Shown here one piece after another: positions 51,632 to 52,619 of a DNA stretch of 52,619 bases; the first letter of the stretch is position 1, and every line of letters begins with the position of its first letter. Made by a program: the position numbers and the translations under genes. Below the pieces are notes generated by a model, which saw only the letters and a list, made by a program, of their open reading frames with translations, was not told where the DNA came from and did no database searches. The DNA comes from a virus. The stretch covers positions 1-52,619 of the IMG/VR virus record IMGVR_UViG_3300007516_000025; one strand, written 5' to 3'.

Positions 51632-52078
51632 ATGGCTATCACATCAGGAAGACCATCATTAGGTAATGCATCAGCGTATCAGGTATCAGGTTGGCCGTGG
51701 GTCACTGGTTCAATTATGGCGGTTGGCAAATATTTTAAGGAAGTTAACTTTCCTTCAGTGACTAAAAGTTTTACAGTTGTTAATTTAGATGCAACACATA
51801 TTCACCCTGCTGCTGATCAAACAGGTACAAAGGCTATATTTATCTTTTTTGGAGATGTAAGTGTTGCTGATACTGTTCAACCTGATCAAATTTTAAACAA
51901 TCACTTTATTACAATTCCTGAAGATAAAAACGGATTCGTGTTTGATGTAAAATGCAGAAAGATTTTCGTTGGTTGTCATGATATTGTAGGAATAGGAGCT
52001 TTTCAAATTTTTGCAGAACTAACCAATGTGCCTGCTGTAGATATGCCTGCATTAAGTGGGAATGGAATAGATGATTAA
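51632..52078 (+). CDS. Virion structural protein (possible capsid decoration)
   Basis: 148 residues, a single beta-sandwich-like domain. The start ITSGRPSLGNASAYQVSGWP with WVTGSI, then FPSVTKSFTVVNLDA and the strand-rich remainder resemble small virion proteins found near the capsid gene in large phages. No signal or membrane segment. AAAGGATATT precedes the start. Whether it decorates the capsid or serves the tail cannot be decided. It overlaps the FN3 gene by 8 bases. Confidence 0.6.
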   Translation: MAITSGRPSLGNASAYQVSGWPWVTGSIMAVGKYFKEVNFPSVTKSFTVVNLDATHIHPAADQTGTKAIFIFFGDVSVADTVQPDQILNNHFITIPEDKNGFVFDVKCRKIFVGCHDIVGIGAFQIFAELTNVPAVDMPALSGNGIDD

Positions 52079-52619
52079 CCGATATAAAATACTTAAAAAC
52101 TATAACATATTTGGTTTGTTTAAACGAACTCTTAGTTTACCGGCGTTGACACTTGACATTGAAGCACCTACGGTTCCTGCTTCGTTGGTTGTGTCTGCCC
52201 TTGCTCCGACAACTTTGACACTTACTTGGGCTGCATCGATCGACAATGTTGACGTCGTATCATACCAAGTTGAGCAGAAACTAACATCTGCGGGTGACGG
52301 CACCTACGTTCAGATTTACACTGGTATTTCATTGACGTCGGCTGTGACCGGCCTTGTCCAAAACACGAACTACAGTTTTCGTGTTCGGGCGACAGATGCG
52401 GCAGAAAACTCTTCAGCTTATAGCTCGGCCGTAACGGCTTTGACACTTGACAGTGAAGCACCTACGGTTCCGGCTTCGTTAGCGGCATCTGCACTTGCTG
52501 CAACGACTTTAACACTGACTTGGGCGGCGTCAACCGACAACGTTGGTGTCGTGTCTTATCAGGTGCAGCAGAAACTAACGTCTGCGGGTGACGGCACTTA
52601 CGTTCAGATCTACACGGGG
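52071..52619 (+). CDS. Fibronectin type III repeat protein (partial, runs off the window)
   Basis: An open frame from the ATG at 52071 runs through 183 codons to the window end without a stop. After about 24 residues (MINRYKILKNYNIFGLFKR), FN3 domains begin with EAPTVPASLVVSALAPTTLT, LTWAASIDNV, VSYQVEQK, YSFRVRATDAAENSSAYSS. This is one complete domain (about residues 26-123) and most of a second. The DNA is about 55% G+C in 52141-52200 by hand count, far above its neighbours. FN3 repeats on phage capsids or tails usually bind cell-surface glycans loosely. It overlaps the previous gene by 8 bases. Confidence 0.8.
   Translation, partial: MINRYKILKNYNIFGLFKRTLSLPALTLDIEAPTVPASLVVSALAPTTLTLTWAASIDNVDVVSYQVEQKLTSAGDGTYVQIYTGISLTSAVTGLVQNTNYSFRVRATDAAENSSAYSSAVTALTLDSEAPTVPASLAASALAATTLTLTWAASTDNVGVVSYQVQQKLTSAGDGTYVQIYTG
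52146..52619 (+). repeat. Tandem FN3-coding repeat, 294-bp period
   Basis: The first unit starts at 52146 (TTGACACTTGACATTGAAGC) and the second at 52440 (TTGACACTTGACAGTGAAGC), 294 bp or 98 codons apart. Over the 60 residues visible in both, 53 are identical. The close DNA match suggests recent duplication, and more copies may follow beyond the window. Confidence 0.88.

Noticed and set aside
51741-51759. Quasi-palindrome AAGGAAGTTAACTTTCCTT
   Set aside because: It is interrupted by a one-base shift and lies in coding sequence; I kept only perfect or nearly perfect cases.
1-52619. tRNA genes, CRISPR arrays, insertion sequences and introns/homing endonucleases
   Set aside because: No cloverleaf-like stretch, spaced repeat array, transposase or HNH/GIY-YIG motif was seen; the gaps between genes are too small to hold most of them.

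Overview
This window is part of a large tailed-phage genome, a myovirus distantly related to T4, and not a cellular chromosome. The evidence is gene content and order. All supported genes lie on the + strand, packed with overlaps or a few bases between them. They include a T4-type terminase large subunit, portal and prohead protease, the baseplate wedge pair gp25-gp6, a gp5-like tail lysin, a gp55-like late sigma factor and a gp46/gp47-type recombination nuclease. The DNA is strongly AT-rich. Shine-Dalgarno-like sites (AAGG, AGGAG, GAGAGG) precede many starts. No tRNA, integrase, repressor or CRISPR array was seen. The host cannot be named from the sequence.

Layout. 1-289: a 16-bp AT tandem array and a 22-bp perfect palindrome. 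290-3092: five small genes of unknown or weakly known role, the last a zinc-metallopeptidase candidate with an HETGH motif. 3079-8799: a sugar cassette of three GT-B glycosyltransferases, two GT-A glycosyltransferases and one epimerase-like protein. 8809-10742: small proteins, a zinc ribbon, a membrane coiled-coil protein, the gp55-like sigma factor and a helical protein. 10735-39008: the tail/baseplate module, with an amidase tail lysin, a spike-like protein, gp25, gp6, a DNRLRE-like protein, giant LamG-like and beta-propeller proteins and several further virion proteins. 39008-43431: RuvC-like nuclease, DnaG-type primase and a single-chain SbcD-SbcC fusion. 43480-44457: a candidate lysis cassette (holin-like, spanin-like and signal-peptide proteins). 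44454-51046: two small proteins, terminase, portal, three small proteins and prohead protease. 51054-52619: a small scaffold-like protein, a bS21-like ribosomal protein, a virion protein and the start of a GC-rich fibronectin type III (FN3) repeat protein that runs off the window. The major capsid, sheath and tube genes are not seen; the capsid gene probably lies just beyond the right edge.

How the parts fit. The terminase, portal, protease and scaffold candidates build and fill the head. The baseplate genes build the injection device, whose hub carries a peptidoglycan amidase. The primase, RuvC-like and SbcCD proteins serve replication and recombination. The sigma factor would direct late transcription. 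The sugar cassette probably makes or attaches a glycan to virion or host surfaces.

The most unusual feature is structural. More than twenty perfect or nearly perfect inverted repeats lie mostly inside coding sequence, with arms up to 17 bp and one loop-free 28-bp palindrome. By a rough hand estimate the longest are far beyond chance even at this AT content. Several come in adjacent pairs, and two sit exactly on codons for key motifs (the SbcC zinc hook and the terminase Walker A). Other points of note are the SbcD-SbcC fusion, the phage bS21-like protein, a beta-propeller interrupted by a glycine-rich insert, and the recently duplicated FN3 array.
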